The position numbers and the translations under genes are program-made. Below are positions 33,196-45,469 of a DNA stretch of 64,000 bases, in pieces; position 1 is the first letter of the stretch, and each line of letters begins with the position of its first letter. A model generated the notes under the pieces. It saw only the letters and a program-made list of their open reading frames with translations, did no database searches and had not been told where the DNA came from. The stretch is from Pisaster brevispinus (taxonomy: Eukaryota; Echinodermata; Asteroidea; Forcipulatida; Asteriidae), in assembly GCA_023634235.1 (NCBI GenBank), contig JAMKCF010000002.1, forward strand, positions 436,501 through 500,500. Reading direction: 5' to 3'.

Positions 33196-33246
33196 ATCAT
33201 TTTGAAATTGTTATCAATTAAACAAATTACTACTTTTCTACTTCAA

Positions 33247-33266
33247 CTCTCTCTCTCTCTCTCTTT
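33247..33266. repeat. (CT)n microsatellite
   Basis: Nine to ten CT units. Confidence 0.85.
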
Positions 33267-33911
33267 TTGAGTGGGGGTTCAATATAATCATAAATTTATA
33301 AGATTTGCAATTTTTGAACATCAGAGCTTCAAACAGTTTTATGCTAAATGTTTTCGCTCATTCAGCTGGGACCGCTTTCATTCTTGTTAAAACAACATCC
33401 GCCTGTCTTTAGCAATATTTGATACAAGTTTCAAGTCATTGCAGTAAGGAGTAATAACATCCAAATGTGGTTAAGACAATGGACATATTCAAATAAGCCA
33501 GCATGTGCTTACAGCAAACCCAACTAAAGTCTGGAGCGTAAATATTTTCCCCGCCATAAATAAGAATGACGTCACGTCATAATCCCACGGACCATAAACC
33601 AAACGTGTATGTGAAGCGAAACGAGCTGGTTACCATGGTGATGAGTAACATATAGCTTGGATACATAAGAGGCAGCGTGCGGAAGAACCAAACGACAAAA
33701 ACCGACGAACAGGAAACAAACCGCGGCACATTTTCGTGGGAACATTTTGATTCCTGTTAGAACTGAAAGACGGCTTGAGTGTTAATGGTTTCTATCAGCT
33801 GGGAATGTGCTTTTATCGTGGCACAGCAATCTTTGTTTAATTCCCATTCTGCATCAACATTAATGCATGCAAAATATTGGTTTTACAAATAGGATCTCGA
33901 CTTTTTAAATC
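33267..33911. other. Unassigned non-coding sequence
   Basis: Nothing recognised besides a CRE-like gacgtcacgtcat near 33567-33580. Confidence 0.35.
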
Positions 33912-34213
33912 TTATATGAGTATTTTTACTATTATATCTGAGTATTATTACTGTTATATCTGATTATTATTACTGTTATATCTGAGTATTTTTACTGTTA
34001 TATCTGATTATTATTACGGCTATATCTGAGTATTATTACTGTTATATCTGATTATTATTACTGTTATATCTGAGTATTATTACTGTTATATCTGATTATT
34101 ATTACTGTTATATCTGAGTATTTTTACTGTTATATCTGATTATTATTACGGCTATATCTGAGTATTTTTACTGTTATATCTGAGTATTGTTACTGTTATA
34201 TCTGAATATTATT
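33912..34213. repeat. 22-bp tandem repeat, about 13-14 copies
   Basis: The unit is tatatctgagtattattact plus gt. Units alternate between ctgag and ctgat forms, making a partial 44-bp higher-order period, and some have tttttact or ttacggc variants. AT-rich minisatellite. Confidence 0.85.
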
Positions 34214-34219
34214 TTCTAT

Positions 34220-34640
34220 ACTGTCTTTCTGGTAATAAAACCAAGGGACCCTGAGAAAGGCCAAGCATTTTGACCCGTACGCCTGAAGATACCTGTGTAG
34301 AGAAGGTGATGAACAAATGCCCAGTGTTTTAGATGGGGGGGGGGGGGGGGGACTAAAAAATAAAATGTATAATTTATCTTTTAATGAAACCAAGAGACCC
34401 CCAAAGTGACGTGACCCGTAAGCCTGAAGATACCCGTGTAGAGAACATGATGAAGAAATGATCAGTGTTTTAGATGTGGGGGGGGGGGGGGACTCCAAAA
34501 TAAAACATTATTTCTGATAACGAAACCATGTGACTCTCAAAAATGTCTAGCACTCCAACCCGTAGGCTTGAAAGTACCTGTGTAGGGAAGACGACGAGGA
34601 GATGTTCGGTGTTTTAGAAGTGGGATGAAAACCCCCAAAA
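34220..34640 (-). repeat. SINE-like tail triplicated in tandem
   Basis: Three ~140-bp units each contain 'aa(t)(a/g)aaaccaag', 'gacccgta.gcctgaagatac', 'ctgtgtagagaa', 'cagtgttttagat' and, in the first two, a long G run (34335-34351, 34478-34491). After the third unit a B-box-like complement (ggggattgaac) sits near 34664. The layout suggests a minus-strand SINE whose 3' part was tandemly amplified. Confidence 0.55.
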
Positions 34641-35197
34641 GGGAAAACTATTCCGCGCAGGTGGGGATTGAACAGCCAATCAACATGCAAGACTACGGTC
34701 TGGGATTTAAAACTGGGTCAGAGAGTTGAAAGGCTGGGAAGAAACCACTGAGTCTACCTGAATGCCCACCAGGATAATTTGAAAAGAAAACATGTGATAA
34801 AGGTCACCGTAGTAATTTCCAAACCATGACAAAGCATTGAAGATCATGTGCATTAAATTAAAACCTGTTTATGATGTCATTATTTAATTAGCATTGTTTT
34901 CTCTTAAGTGGAAATGTTCTGATGACGTTCTGAGGATGTTCGGCACGTTCGTTGTCTCTAATCATCGACCATACGGACGTCGAATCGGACAACGTCACCT
35001 TGTTCACAGAATGAGCGACCTTGTATATTCCAGGGTATTCCTGACAGGCAAGATACTGGTATCGAACTTTGATTTTAAGAAATGGGGCACATCTCAAAAC
35101 TTGTACAATATTGTCGTTGTTCAAATTCTCCATTTTTTGTAATTCAATTTTATTTAATATATACTTTATATGCACATACACTAATTACACCAATTTA

Positions 35198-35455
35198 CTC
35201 CTGGGTGGTGAGAACCAACAACATTTTAGTTCGAGTCTTGCTCATAGATATCACAACTCCTCAGGAGTATGCAGCACCGGCAGCCAAACTGCTGCACAGG
35301 TTGCTTATCATTCACATCCTGAGTAATGGAAAGCAGTACCGGTTAATTGTCTTGCTCAAGGACGCACACATGACCGGGATTCGAACCCACTACCGTTGCC
35401 TCAACCCGCCAGAATGTGAGCATGATGCCTTGGCCGCTCGCCCACGACACGCTAC
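35198..35455 (-). mobile_element. tRNA-derived SINE variant
   Basis: The minus-strand head starts 'gtagcgtgtcgtgggcgagcgg' near 35455; the B box GGTTCGAATCC complement is intact near 35378-35388; the body has 'tccttgagcaagacaatt'. The tail differs from the main family. The 127-codon + frame over it is an artefact. Confidence 0.6.
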
Positions 35456-37684
35456 AAATCATTGAGTTATTTAGCTGCTATTGTTTAGCTTTCCTGGCTG
35501 AAAAGCAGCAATTAGTGGTTAAGTACCACCATCAAGGATACAACAATTATAAACAAACACCACAGAGCAATTTGACATTATAAGAAGCAAATGTTCCTGC
35601 GCGTGTTAGGTTCGCCAAGAAATTAGGGTTCTAAAAGTCGACCACGGCCGTGTACTTAAAAAAAGGGGGAACGGTATGCGTGGTACTCTATTTAAAATCT
35701 GCACTAGATAAAACGATGGAGTGACACATTATTACTTCCTAAACACGCAATCCTAGATTTACGGCAGCGCCACTCGTCAACTCGCAGAACTAATATTCAC
35801 CCTACTATGTCACTTATACGAGATGTCGTAAAAAATGTTTCGGCTTGATAATTTGTACTTCTCACTAGCAAGTCACAAATCGCTTTCCCCCTCTCTCTCC
35901 GGTCTTCTCCCCCTATGGTTTTGTTACATTTACGGCATCAACATAAATCCATCCATGGCGAAGAGGTGTCACAAATGCCGCGTGGAGACACCCCCCGAAG
36001 ACACGCTAAAGTAGTGAAAGAAACTGCCACAACGGACATTCTCCAACGATGCTACCCTGGAGGGCAGACACTGAGTTTTCATTCTTAAAGTTCACTCAGA
36101 TGGGTGAGAATCAGAATCAAGGTAGCCCCTTTTTCAGGCTAAGGCGATTTTGGTTCAACGTGGGAGGGTGATTTGGAATGAGTTTGACATCTGTACAACA
36201 ATGAGGTGGACTTGTGGCAAGAAATGTCTTCGGGAGGGGGGGGGGCAGATCCCCACAACATACGTTCAATCGATTAAAAAATAAAGCATGCCAATGAAAT
36301 CGGACCGAAGTCTTTCGCTAAATTAGGTTTTTGCTGTTGTGGAGGTTGACCCCCCTTTTTTTTGCTTGTATGAATTTTTGGCTGCAAAATCAATAGCACC
36401 ACGGAACTAAATCAGTAAGATTTAGCCGTAAGGTAAAATTGTAGTTGAAAGTAGTACTACTCCCTGTTTAGTACGCTAAAAATGTTCGTTATTCGAACAA
36501 AATTTGTGACATTTTTGACTTTTTTCACCATATTTATGAAGTGCGAAAACCAATTAATCACCGTCAGTGACCGTAAACGACCGTTATCAGCAGCCCCGAC
36601 GACGGTCACTATCGGACGCACTTCACGGTGACCAGACACCACTGCGTCACTCCATGACGATCTTCTGCGGCCATTAACAGTGAATTAAAAAATACTCAGT
36701 TACCATAAATCTACATCTCGACAACGAATGTCATTCAGAAGAGCAACAAACCGTGACACTGCAACACTCTCCCTTAATTTGTATACATGTCAGTCCAAAT
36801 GATTAGCGATGTCTCACATATTTATACCACTATTTACAACGGAAATTGAGTCGCTTCATCCCTGGTGACCGTTAAGAGCTACATCTTCATCGCATTGCTG
36901 TTGGGACCGGATTTTCTAAAACCCCGGAAACCGGAGTACCAAGTAAGAGACTTTTGCTTGGGACCAGAAACTGGAATCGGTCTGCCTGGAGCAAGTTCGA
37001 TCAAGGATCATCATAGTTGACCATAGTTCGACTTACTCTGACCGAATGTACGCTAGTCAGCGATGGTTGGACAATGGACATAGTCTAGACAATGGTTCGC
37101 GACCAGCCTGTTGAGGCTGGTCGCATCGGGTTCTGCACTTGCGAGATCAAAACTTATTATTTTATCCATTTCTCAAATACTAAAGCATTTCAAGCAAACA
37201 AATTTTAAGGGAAACTTTCCCCCATGACCATCTAAGCTATGTGCAATTCTGTGAACATTATTATTTTAACCCTAACCAATGTTGTGCATTTCCTTTCAAC
37301 GTCCAGTTGCTTAGTTCAAAAATTTGAGTTCAAAATTTGTTTAAAGAATTTTCTCACTATAAAGCTTAACACAAAATAGTTTCCTAGCAGAATTGCCAGT
37401 TGCATTTACAAGTATATACACTGTTGATGTAGCTGATACTATGCTAATCATTTTCGCTGAGCAATTTTGCTTAAATAAATCTGTTTGCTGGAAAGTATTC
37501 TGACACTGAGCCCATAACTTAACCTTTAATACAAAATAAAAAAGTCGTGCGTAAACCAAACTGTGCTCGCTCCCTCTTTATTATGGGTTTGTTTGACACC
37601 GTTCGAACAACGCATGGGCCACACGGTTCATTTCAACCCAATGTTTCGTGCAAGGCGTGCGACCGAACCACCGTATCTACTTAC
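35456..37684. other. Unassigned non-coding sequence
   Basis: A G run (36236-36245) and degraded MITE-like words near 37290-37520 were noted. The minus frame at 36457-36642 lies in a gaccgt/acggtc-rich palindromic patch and is not credible as a gene. Confidence 0.3.
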
Positions 37685-37837
37685 CTGTTCAAACACACCG
37701 CGTTTCTCTAGCTCTCCCCACCCTCCCCCCATCATCAAGTTGATATCTCCTTCTATCGGGTCGAACTTTGCCCAACCCTCTCTCAAACTTCGACTGGGAA
37801 CAGTTGCAAAGTCCTCGCGATCTGTTCGATAACACAT
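37685..37837 (-). CDS. Weak candidate exon ending at a consensus splice donor
   Basis: On the minus strand an ATG at 37837 opens 51 codons that run, in phase 0, into a very good donor, CAG|GTAAGT (last exon base 37685). The frame is open back to 37891. The peptide is charged, with a FDPIEGDINLMMGGGWGELEKR stretch in its second half. A TATAAATA on the same strand lies at 37877-37870, but it is too close to the ATG to leave a normal leader. I do not recognise the protein. The length is not significant by itself; the donor is the main support. Confidence 0.2.
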
Positions 37838-38139
37838 TACAAGTTCGACACATATCACTTGATTGTATTTATTTATAGCCCAAGTGGGAACTTAACCCAT
37901 TTACTAACGCTGTGGCTTTAGTAATACTACCGACGAATGCATTAGTAGCGTGGACAGAAGTGCTAAGGTGGACTGGTAAAGGTTCTTATTTAAAGGTTTG
38001 TTGCATTTTGGAAATAAACGGGCAAAACATGTCTGATTTGAAAGCTTTCTTTTCATAAGCTGAAAAAACCCCAGCAACTACAAAAACCCATTTATAGAGC
38101 CCCCCCCCCGTAAATTCCAATCCGCCATTACGAATTCAC

Positions 38140-38485
38140 AATCTGTAAATACAGATTCACAATTCGTGATTATGGATTCACAAATAAGGGTCTTATTTGC
38201 AGATTGTGATTCCTCAGTACTAACGGAGAGTGAATTCTTACTAACAGATTGTGAACCCGCATTAACGGATTTTATATCCGCAATAACGGATTTGGACTCC
38301 GCAATACGGATTGGAATCCGCAATAACGAATTGGAAGACACTATAACGGATTGGAATCCGCAATAACGGATTGTGAATCCGCTATAACGGATTGGAATCC
38401 GCAATAACGGATTGAAATCCACTATAACGGATTGAAATCCACTATAACGGATTTGGACTCCGCAATACGGATTGTAAATCCGTTA
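38140..38485. repeat. 20-bp palindromic tandem repeat
   Basis: The unit ataacggattggaatccgca contains the inverted words ggatt and aatcc, so each unit can fold back. It is regular at 38300-38480 and increasingly diverged towards 38140. It follows a C run at 38100-38109. Long frames on both strands here are low-complexity artefacts. Confidence 0.8.
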
Positions 38486-39577
38486 ACCAACCATACAGTA
38501 AACCAACAATACAGGTGAAGAACCGGGAGAATACCCAGAAAATGCCTCTTTTTCGGGGGGTGGGGTGGGTGGGTGCGGAATGGGAGGGAAAACTAATGTA
38601 TACATTCTGCTCTCGGAGTGATGTGGGTTGGGTGCAAGAGCTGTAGAGGCTCAGGGAAAATACAAAATAATACACACAGCTTAATACAGGCTATTTAGTG
38701 TTTGAGAGCATCTCCATTTCAATGCAGTAGCATTTTTTTTTCGCCAACAAATTTCCTTTCCGTTTGTGCTTTCCGGGGGGGGGGGGGCGACCTCACTCCC
38801 TCCCCCGGATGTGCCACTCTGAAGGTCTGTGATTTTGCGGTAGGCTTATATCTGTAATAACTTGGTAATGTAAACAGCGCATCTGAAGAAAGATACAACA
38901 CAAAAATTGAGTTCGCGACCCCTCCCAGTTTTAAACTATAGCTGATCGTTATTAACAAATTCATTAACTCGCCCCTTGATTGTTTTACAGTGCAATTAAA
39001 GCAAAAAAGTAATTAACCGGGAGACCCACAAGATCGTGGCGTGGTTCGCCCAGGCCAGCCGGAGGTGTTTCTTGCTTCAGCTGCCGGTCTGACCATCCAA
39101 TGACATCAGTGCAAATGAAACGTACCCCTCGCTCCGTAAACGTTGATGAAGCTGAATCAATTTAGGAGGATTGCAGATGGCTCATTCGGCCAAGCTGCTT
39201 TTTTCCCGAAAGGAAAACTTGAGTGTGATGAATGCACACAATAAAAAGATAGGCTAGTATTAATGAAGTGAATCCAAGGTACTACAGTGTAAGTGGTTTT
39301 CATGAAAAATCTAAAAAAAATCAATGGTGTTTAAAAGGCCCAAGCATTCTGGAAAATGTTTCGTGTGAACCTTCACTTTCAACAATTTGTTATCATCAAC
39401 CTCTCGTGAGTCCTGAGTTCTCGTTGGTCATTACATTCAAACCAACTTAAATCCTTGATTTTGATTGGTCGATCCATAACAACAACTTGTCCTGTTGGTA
39501 AGTCATTGCGTCACACACGCGCGCGCGCATTTGCTGCACTCCCACAGTTTTCATTCCATTTGGCTGCAACAAAGCTG
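38486..39577. other. Unassigned non-coding sequence
   Basis: Contains a G run (38775-38787) and a short CG-repeat (39518-39528). No gene supported. Confidence 0.35.
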
Positions 39578-39717
39578 GGGTCGATTTCACAAACCAATAA
39601 GATTTATCTTGGGATTATTTGTCAATCTTTGTGATTTGTATTGTGACATCACACTTTGCTAAGCAATGTTAAGAATGATTTGCAGTTAAGATTAATCTAA
39701 CTCTTTGAGAAATCGAG
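39578..39717. mobile_element. MITE, 'gtgatttgtattgtgacatc' family, copy 1
   Basis: The start gtcgatttcacaaa and end tttgagaaatcgag are inverted, with AAGATTnATCTT words inside. The core 'tgtgatttgtattgtgacat' is identical to that at 50618-50637. Confidence 0.65.
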
Positions 39718-40675
39718 TCTAGGTGTGGCAGGAGATTCTGTTTCCCGGAGATTCTTTCCCCCTACGGCAAATTGTGTGTAAAAATTTCGTCTGATTCCAA
39801 TATACCGGTACAGGTGGATATTGTGCTTTTAATTTCGTAATCCAAACGGTAGAGGACAGGTTAAGCATACCATATTAAACATAAATCAATTGGCATAGTT
39901 TATGCAAGTTTATCTTAATATAAAAAGCAAATTAATTGGGCATCTTCGATCACAGGGTATCCATTATAATAACATTAAGTCAGGTATAACGTCATTGCGT
40001 GACTGACAATTTTACTAATTGCAAACATGTGAACAAAGGTCAATCAAACTCTACAGAAAGCTACAAAATTCCACGACAGGTTTGACATTTTCAGAAAGGT
40101 TAATCCTTCCTTCCGATAATGCAAAAAATTAATAAAAATATAATAATAATAGTAATATATAGTTCTTAATCACCCTTCTTAATGCGGCCACAAAAGTACT
40201 TCGATTTGCATGTCGCAATTCAATTTAGTTTTATAATTACTAGATTTAAGATTGAATGTAAGGCTGAATTATGTTGATGCTTCATCACGACAATGGACAG
40301 TTATTCCCCCGATAGTTTCCTAATTTGAGCAATTTGAGCAAGTATACATTCGGAGTTTTCACGGGGGACACAAATCAATTAAAAGAACAATAAACGGAGA
40401 AATTGCGCAGGGGAAATGACGAAGCTAAGTACAGTATGTTTCATTATGTTTCAGGATTCCCCTTTAAAGTGCGAGAGTAGCACCAGGAATTACACAAAAT
40501 AGGAAGGTTCCACTAGTTACTACCGGCTCCCAAGTCCTAGTAAGCCAAAAAGTTTGATTGGGAGGGGTAGGGGTGTTGGAAACCTTAGAACCTAGCATGG
40601 GCTGTTAGCAAGACATCTGGAAGCCTACTACAAACAACAGATGGCTACACTTTTTCAGACCCTCAAAAAAAATCA

Positions 40676-40735
40676 ATCAATAAATACAATAAATAAATAA
40701 GTAAGTAAATAAATAAATAAATAAACACAAAATAA
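40676..40735. repeat. (AAAT)n-type simple repeat
   Basis: About fifteen diverged AAATA/AAGT units. Confidence 0.8.
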
Positions 40736-40873
40736 ACAACCCTGTGACCTGACCCCCTTAGATATGTGGAATGGTCCAGTCTAGGATATCAAGGACAGGG
40801 CATTGTTTTGTTTTTTCGTATTAACAGTGAAACAATGAAAATGTGCCATGACTTAGTGTTCCCAGCGCACTTT

Positions 40874-41168
40874 TCAGAGTTTTAATAAAAGGTACTTTGA
40901 AACAGACCACGTGTGTTCATTTTCTTGTATGAAAGTTAAATCCATCTTTTGCTTTTGGAAGAGTAAAATCCTTTCCACCCTCGAAATTTCATTGAACTCA
41001 TACAAATTTGTAAAGGTTTCCATCCAATTCGTGGTTCCTGTAAGTGTAACTGTATACAAGGAACACGCTTCATGTGTTGTATTGGATTTAAAGCGTATTC
41101 GTGTCGAGCTTGTTCCGAATGCAGTAATATTAATAAGCAATGGTGAATTTGCAACTTTCAATTGAATT
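40874..41168 (-). CDS. Weak candidate exon with fibronectin type III-like pattern
   Basis: The minus strand stays open for over 100 codons. From about 41150 downwards it reads SPLLINITAFGTSSTRIRF, then a Thr-rich segment with LYTVTLTG. The spacing resembles the first strands of a fibronectin type III domain, but the usual Trp is replaced by Phe and the F-strand tyrosine corner is absent. The longer frame starts at TTG (41245). A chance frame, or a decayed exon or TE piece, is quite possible. The 5' part of this frame lies just next to a SINE-tail fragment. Confidence 0.15.
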
Positions 41169-41275
41169 ATTTCTCTGGCAGATTGGACCTGGCATGATTT
41201 TAAAGGGAAGTGAACTGTCAGACTTATTTTTTCATTTGTTTGCAATGGTTTCTAACAACCCTATACACTTAATAT

Positions 41276-41440
41276 CGCTAAGAGAGGGGGTTTGCCCCAG
41301 TGTTTTTAGCAGTGGCTGCTGAATGCGACACAGCACCTTGTAAACCATTATAATTGGAAAATGTAAAATTCTGTCATAAAATGTTTCCGTTTGCTCAAGC
41401 GCCTTGCGTAGCTTACTGGTAGATGCGTGCCTATAGAAAA
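41276..41440 (+). mobile_element. SINE second subfamily, 3' part only
   Basis: Reads 'gggtttgccccagtgttttt', then 'ggctgctgaatgcgacacag', 'caccttgtaaaccatt' and 'tgctcaagcgccttgc', the reverse order and strand of 30155-30300. Head missing. Confidence 0.6.
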
Positions 41441-41689
41441 GGCTATAATTTATTTTTATATTAATGTTTAAAGCACGCGGACAATATTGGTAATTGTCAA
41501 AGACCCGTATCCGCACTATTATATGACCCAACATAATACATGAAATAACAAACCCTTGAATATGTTTACATGCTCAATCGGCCAGGGGCAACTGCCCCCT
41601 CCCCCAATTCGGTAAAAGCAGTGGAGAAAAAATCAGAAGAGAAAAAAGGGCCAGAGAAAGCAAACAAGAACGTCTTTTCTGGTATTAGA

Positions 41690-41880
41690 GACTTAAACTA
41701 TGTTTTAACATTTGCCACCTTATGGAGATCAAGGACAAAATAGAAAAAGGAGAACAAAAAGTCTCCATATGTGAATTCTAAAGACTGGGGTGCCCACAAT
41801 ATATTTTGTTACAAACATTTTTTAGGAGGTTGCTAAATACAGGGACAAAGAAAAAGAACAAAAGATGTCTCCACATCTGT
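41690..41880. repeat. Short inverted repeats, 'gtctccat' type
   Basis: 'ttatggagatcaaggacaaa' faces 'aagtctccatatg' (41711-41772), and a second 'gggacaaag..gatgtctccac' follows (41845-41876). Related to 32490-32540. Confidence 0.4.
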
Positions 41881-42960
41881 AAAAAATTTCTGGCAAATCA
41901 AGCCGTCTGCCCGCCTTAACCAAAAAGTCCCATTATACCCCTGCAAGTCACTTGAATAGTGTTACAATCTTTTCGGTTCACCTGGCCTTAAACACGTTGG
42001 TTGTTTACACACATCACGTCGTCAATTAGCATATTAATTGCACACACAAAATCCACGTCAGGCAATTTTTTTGATGAATAACGCTATATAAGCGAAACCC
42101 GATACTTTTCATACGAAATGAAAGATTTGTTAGGGTATGCTTCGGTAGAACTCGTATAATTTTTTCCCTAATCTTTGATTAACTTCACAGGTTCATCGTA
42201 AGAGCGAATCCATTCTCTCGTAATTACCGGTTTGATTTATGTGACCTTTGAGAGATTCGACGTCATGACGGGAATGGAAGCTTTTGAAAAAAGAAAGAAA
42301 GAATTGATCTTAAAATGTCAACCTTGTCATTTCGACTGACAGAGGCTAGCTAATCCTTCTTTATATTCGATACAAATAACAAATTATTCAAATCCCACCA
42401 AACGACGTCATCAATTGTAGAATTTGGTGACTTTTTCTTCCAACGTGATTCGTTGTTTTATTACAACCTTCCCGATTAATCGACAACATTAAAATGCAAA
42501 CAGCGACCGATTGCAATTTACAGTATCGAACTTGGTGATGACTGTGAACTTTCCAACCGTTACCGGCCCGTGAATCGAATCTTGGGGAGCGAATCGTATT
42601 ATTCGATACTTATAAATGTGTCAAGTTCACCGATCGACAGCCTCAAAATCGATTCTCGGGACTGGAGGGTACTTTTTAGTCCTTGAGGAATCGAAGATTT
42701 GCTGTTAATCCACGGCTTGATGTGAGACAGGGTGGTTTATTCGTTTAGACGAGACACTCCAAAAATGTGAACGAAAAAACATCGAGCTGAGAATCGGGTA
42801 TTTTTTTCAAGACAATCTCAGCATGTTTAAGTCGAACCCATGGTGTGTGTGTGTGGGCGCGCCTACTCGTTGAAACCGAGGGCTTTAGGAAAAGGGATCC
42901 GGGTGCTTTCATAGAGAGAGGACGTCCTCGCTTCGCTTTCGTGTTCAAAACCAATCAAGA

Positions 42961-43037
42961 CGTCGCTAAAAGAGTCCAAACAATGAGAGTACAAAGAGAA
43001 GTCCTCGTTTTACAGCATTCACAAACGTGCGTGCGTG
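42961..43037. repeat. Dispersed repeat 'aagtccaaacaatgggagaa', copy 3
   Basis: Reads cgtcgctaaaagagtccaaa, then caatgagagtacaaagagaa and 'cattcacaaacgtgcgtgcg'. It lies in a CpG-rich stretch (42840-43290) with no supported gene. Confidence 0.6.
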
Positions 43038-43477
43038 TGTATTGGGGTGGGGTGCATTTCCGTTGCCCCTGCCCCCACGGCAAATATATCCCCTGGGTAC
43101 GGTTTGCCACGAGGGGCGGTTTGTCTTCCACGTCACTCAAAGAACGAAGGGGGAAATGACGTGCGCGAACTCACTGCAATTATGATTACGTGGTCATTCA
43201 GTCCTCATATTCCAAGGTCTGTGGGATAAGCTGTAAATTGCCCAGGCGTTTGTGTGGTCACTCGCACGGACTGGAACGTCTCTGCCCTCCAAATCTCGAA
43301 GAGGGGGAAATTTAACGCATTGAAAGATCGAGACGTCGATATGATTTATCACTAACAATTCGTAATGTGTTTAACTGACAAGTAGGATGCTACTCCACAT
43401 GGGTGACAATTTATGTGTGGCCTAAAACACGAGTCTAAAATGTTAATGTTGTACACAAATTACCTGCTTGAAAGCTT

Positions 43478-43826
43478 ACATTGCCTTCGGATTGGGCGCT
43501 TTGGGCTATACAAAGCGTTTGTTATGAAATGAGTATGGTTGGAAAGATGATTTAAAAGTAGAATAAAAATATGATTCATACCAAAAACCTCGAAATTGTG
43601 TGGTTTTCCACTCACTTCGCGAACAAACACGGTCCATAGTTTTCAAATATTTGGTTCTACAAAATGGCGGACCTTGTTATATCATGAAGTAAAAGGTGGA
43701 GCACACAATTTCGAGGGACATTTGTGTGGATCTTTATATTCTACTTTTAAAACATTTTTTCAACATTTTAATTTCTGGCGAAAGTTTATTTTCTATAGCC
43801 CAAAGCGCCCAATCCGAAGCCAATGT
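43478..43826. mobile_element. 349-bp terminal-inverted-repeat element
   Basis: The ends ACATTGCCTTCGGATTGGGC and, on the other strand, ACATTGGCTTCGGATTGGGC continue as gctttgggctata. Inner arms also pair: 'cctcgaaattgtgtggt' near 43589 against 'cacacaatttcgaggg' near 43703. Long TIR, short centre, no coding: a foldback MITE. Confidence 0.75.
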
Positions 43827-45340
43827 GTCCCTTAGAGTTCAATCAGTCTAAATGCCCCCCCCCCCAATGTGACAATAACTCAAGAGTATAAATCCTAGAA
43901 AGCCATCGTCGGCAAAGATAGAATGAAAATTATTTGTCCTTGCCGACCATAGAACTGTTTTCAAACTAACAATAGACACTACGTGATTTCAAAACAGTCA
44001 ACTTCGTTTGTGAACGCTGGCTTGAATGGCGTAGTATAGCTAAAAAATAACAAACACACCCGAAATCCCAGAGCTTAAATTGCACCAATCTTTAACTGTA
44101 AAGGACTGACGTGTCAAAATGACCTTTAAATCGACGGTACCGGAATTCGACCGGTGCAAAGATTCTGGAGCCACGGAAGATAGGTGCATGTCATTTTGAA
44201 GTCCGAAATGATGAAAGAAAAAAATAAAAATTAAATTTTTTGAAAATAAAAATACTAAAAATCAACAACAGTTTGTGTGTATTGTTTGTTTTAACTTCAA
44301 CCACCCCATTCCCAAGAAAGAAGAAGAAGAAAGAACGACAGAAAGAAAACACCCCACATTTGTCTCGATTTCAGGGCATTTCGGTATGGTAAATAAACCC
44401 ACATTACAACAATTCATACCACGTGGACATCCACACCGTCATCTCGATGGCGTAAAAATGGTGTTTTATAGGTCAAGTAAAATTACTTCTAACACGTGGC
44501 TATTTCCAGACCCAATAAACCAGAACAAATGCTTAAGAAAATGTAACTGCTAGAAAATAGACCAAACACAATTCTGCTCGAGCCTTCCCATCACACGTAA
44601 AACCCCTAATCACTGTCCAAATTATACTGTGACGATCTCCAGCGTGTTCTCATGTATTTGCATCAATTTTTATCTAGGTGTTTGTTTTTTATCTCAATGT
44701 TCACGACTGTCTTTCGGGGGGGGGGGGGGGGGGTGCTGATTGCAAATGCAGCAATTGCCGTTTGCTAGTGGTGTACATGCCCTAAAGCCTCACAGAGATC
44801 AATATTATTGTCTACCTATCACAGATGACACGCCAGCCGTCCTTAGCCGCAGATTCCTTTGCAAAACATCTCGCGTCATAAAAGTAGAGAGGTAGAAGAG
44901 AGAGAGAGAGAGAGACGATGTTGATGAGACTTGCTCATCCTTGATGTAAGTGAATGTAGTTTCTCAAGCCCTTCTCTCCCTCTCTTTTCATTTTCTCCGG
45001 GCGTAAGTGGCTAGTTTTTCTTCACTTCTCCAACATGATCGACGGGCCACTTAACACTCTCTCAGCCCCGAGTGCTGTGAGGTTGTTACAATCGAGTCGA
45101 GATGACTAGGAAAGAACGACGATGAAACTCGCTTTCAATTAGTCTTTTTTTTGTGTTTTTCGTATAATCGACTGATGTGTTTCCCCGCTATTTAGCGTCT
45201 CTGAAAAAGCATTTTGTCAATCCATGGTCTGCTATTGTCTGTCAATGGTCCAATGGAAGCGCTGTATAAGGATGTGTGACACTTGTTTTCTTCTTCATCC
45301 CCCCTTTGAACAATTGTCTAGAACCTATTTAGCCCAACCT
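43827..45340. other. Unassigned sequence with homopolymer and GA repeats
   Basis: C run at 43855-43865, an 18-base G run at 44716-44733 and a (GA)n at 44899-44915. No supported gene. Confidence 0.4.
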
Positions 45341-45469
45341 CTTAATGTAGCCCCCAACCTTGTAAATTATTAATCCCTGGATCTAAACCGGGTTACATTA
45401 AGGCATATTCTCATGGCTACATTCAGGACCGGACTATATTAGGCGTCATACTGCCTTGTTTAAACCTGG

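Noticed and set aside
35082..35465. 127-codon + frame
   Set aside because: Its second half is the complement of a tRNA-derived SINE.
38078..38422. 114-codon minus frame with repeated SVIA-like words
   Set aside because: Direct translation of the 20-bp tandem repeat.
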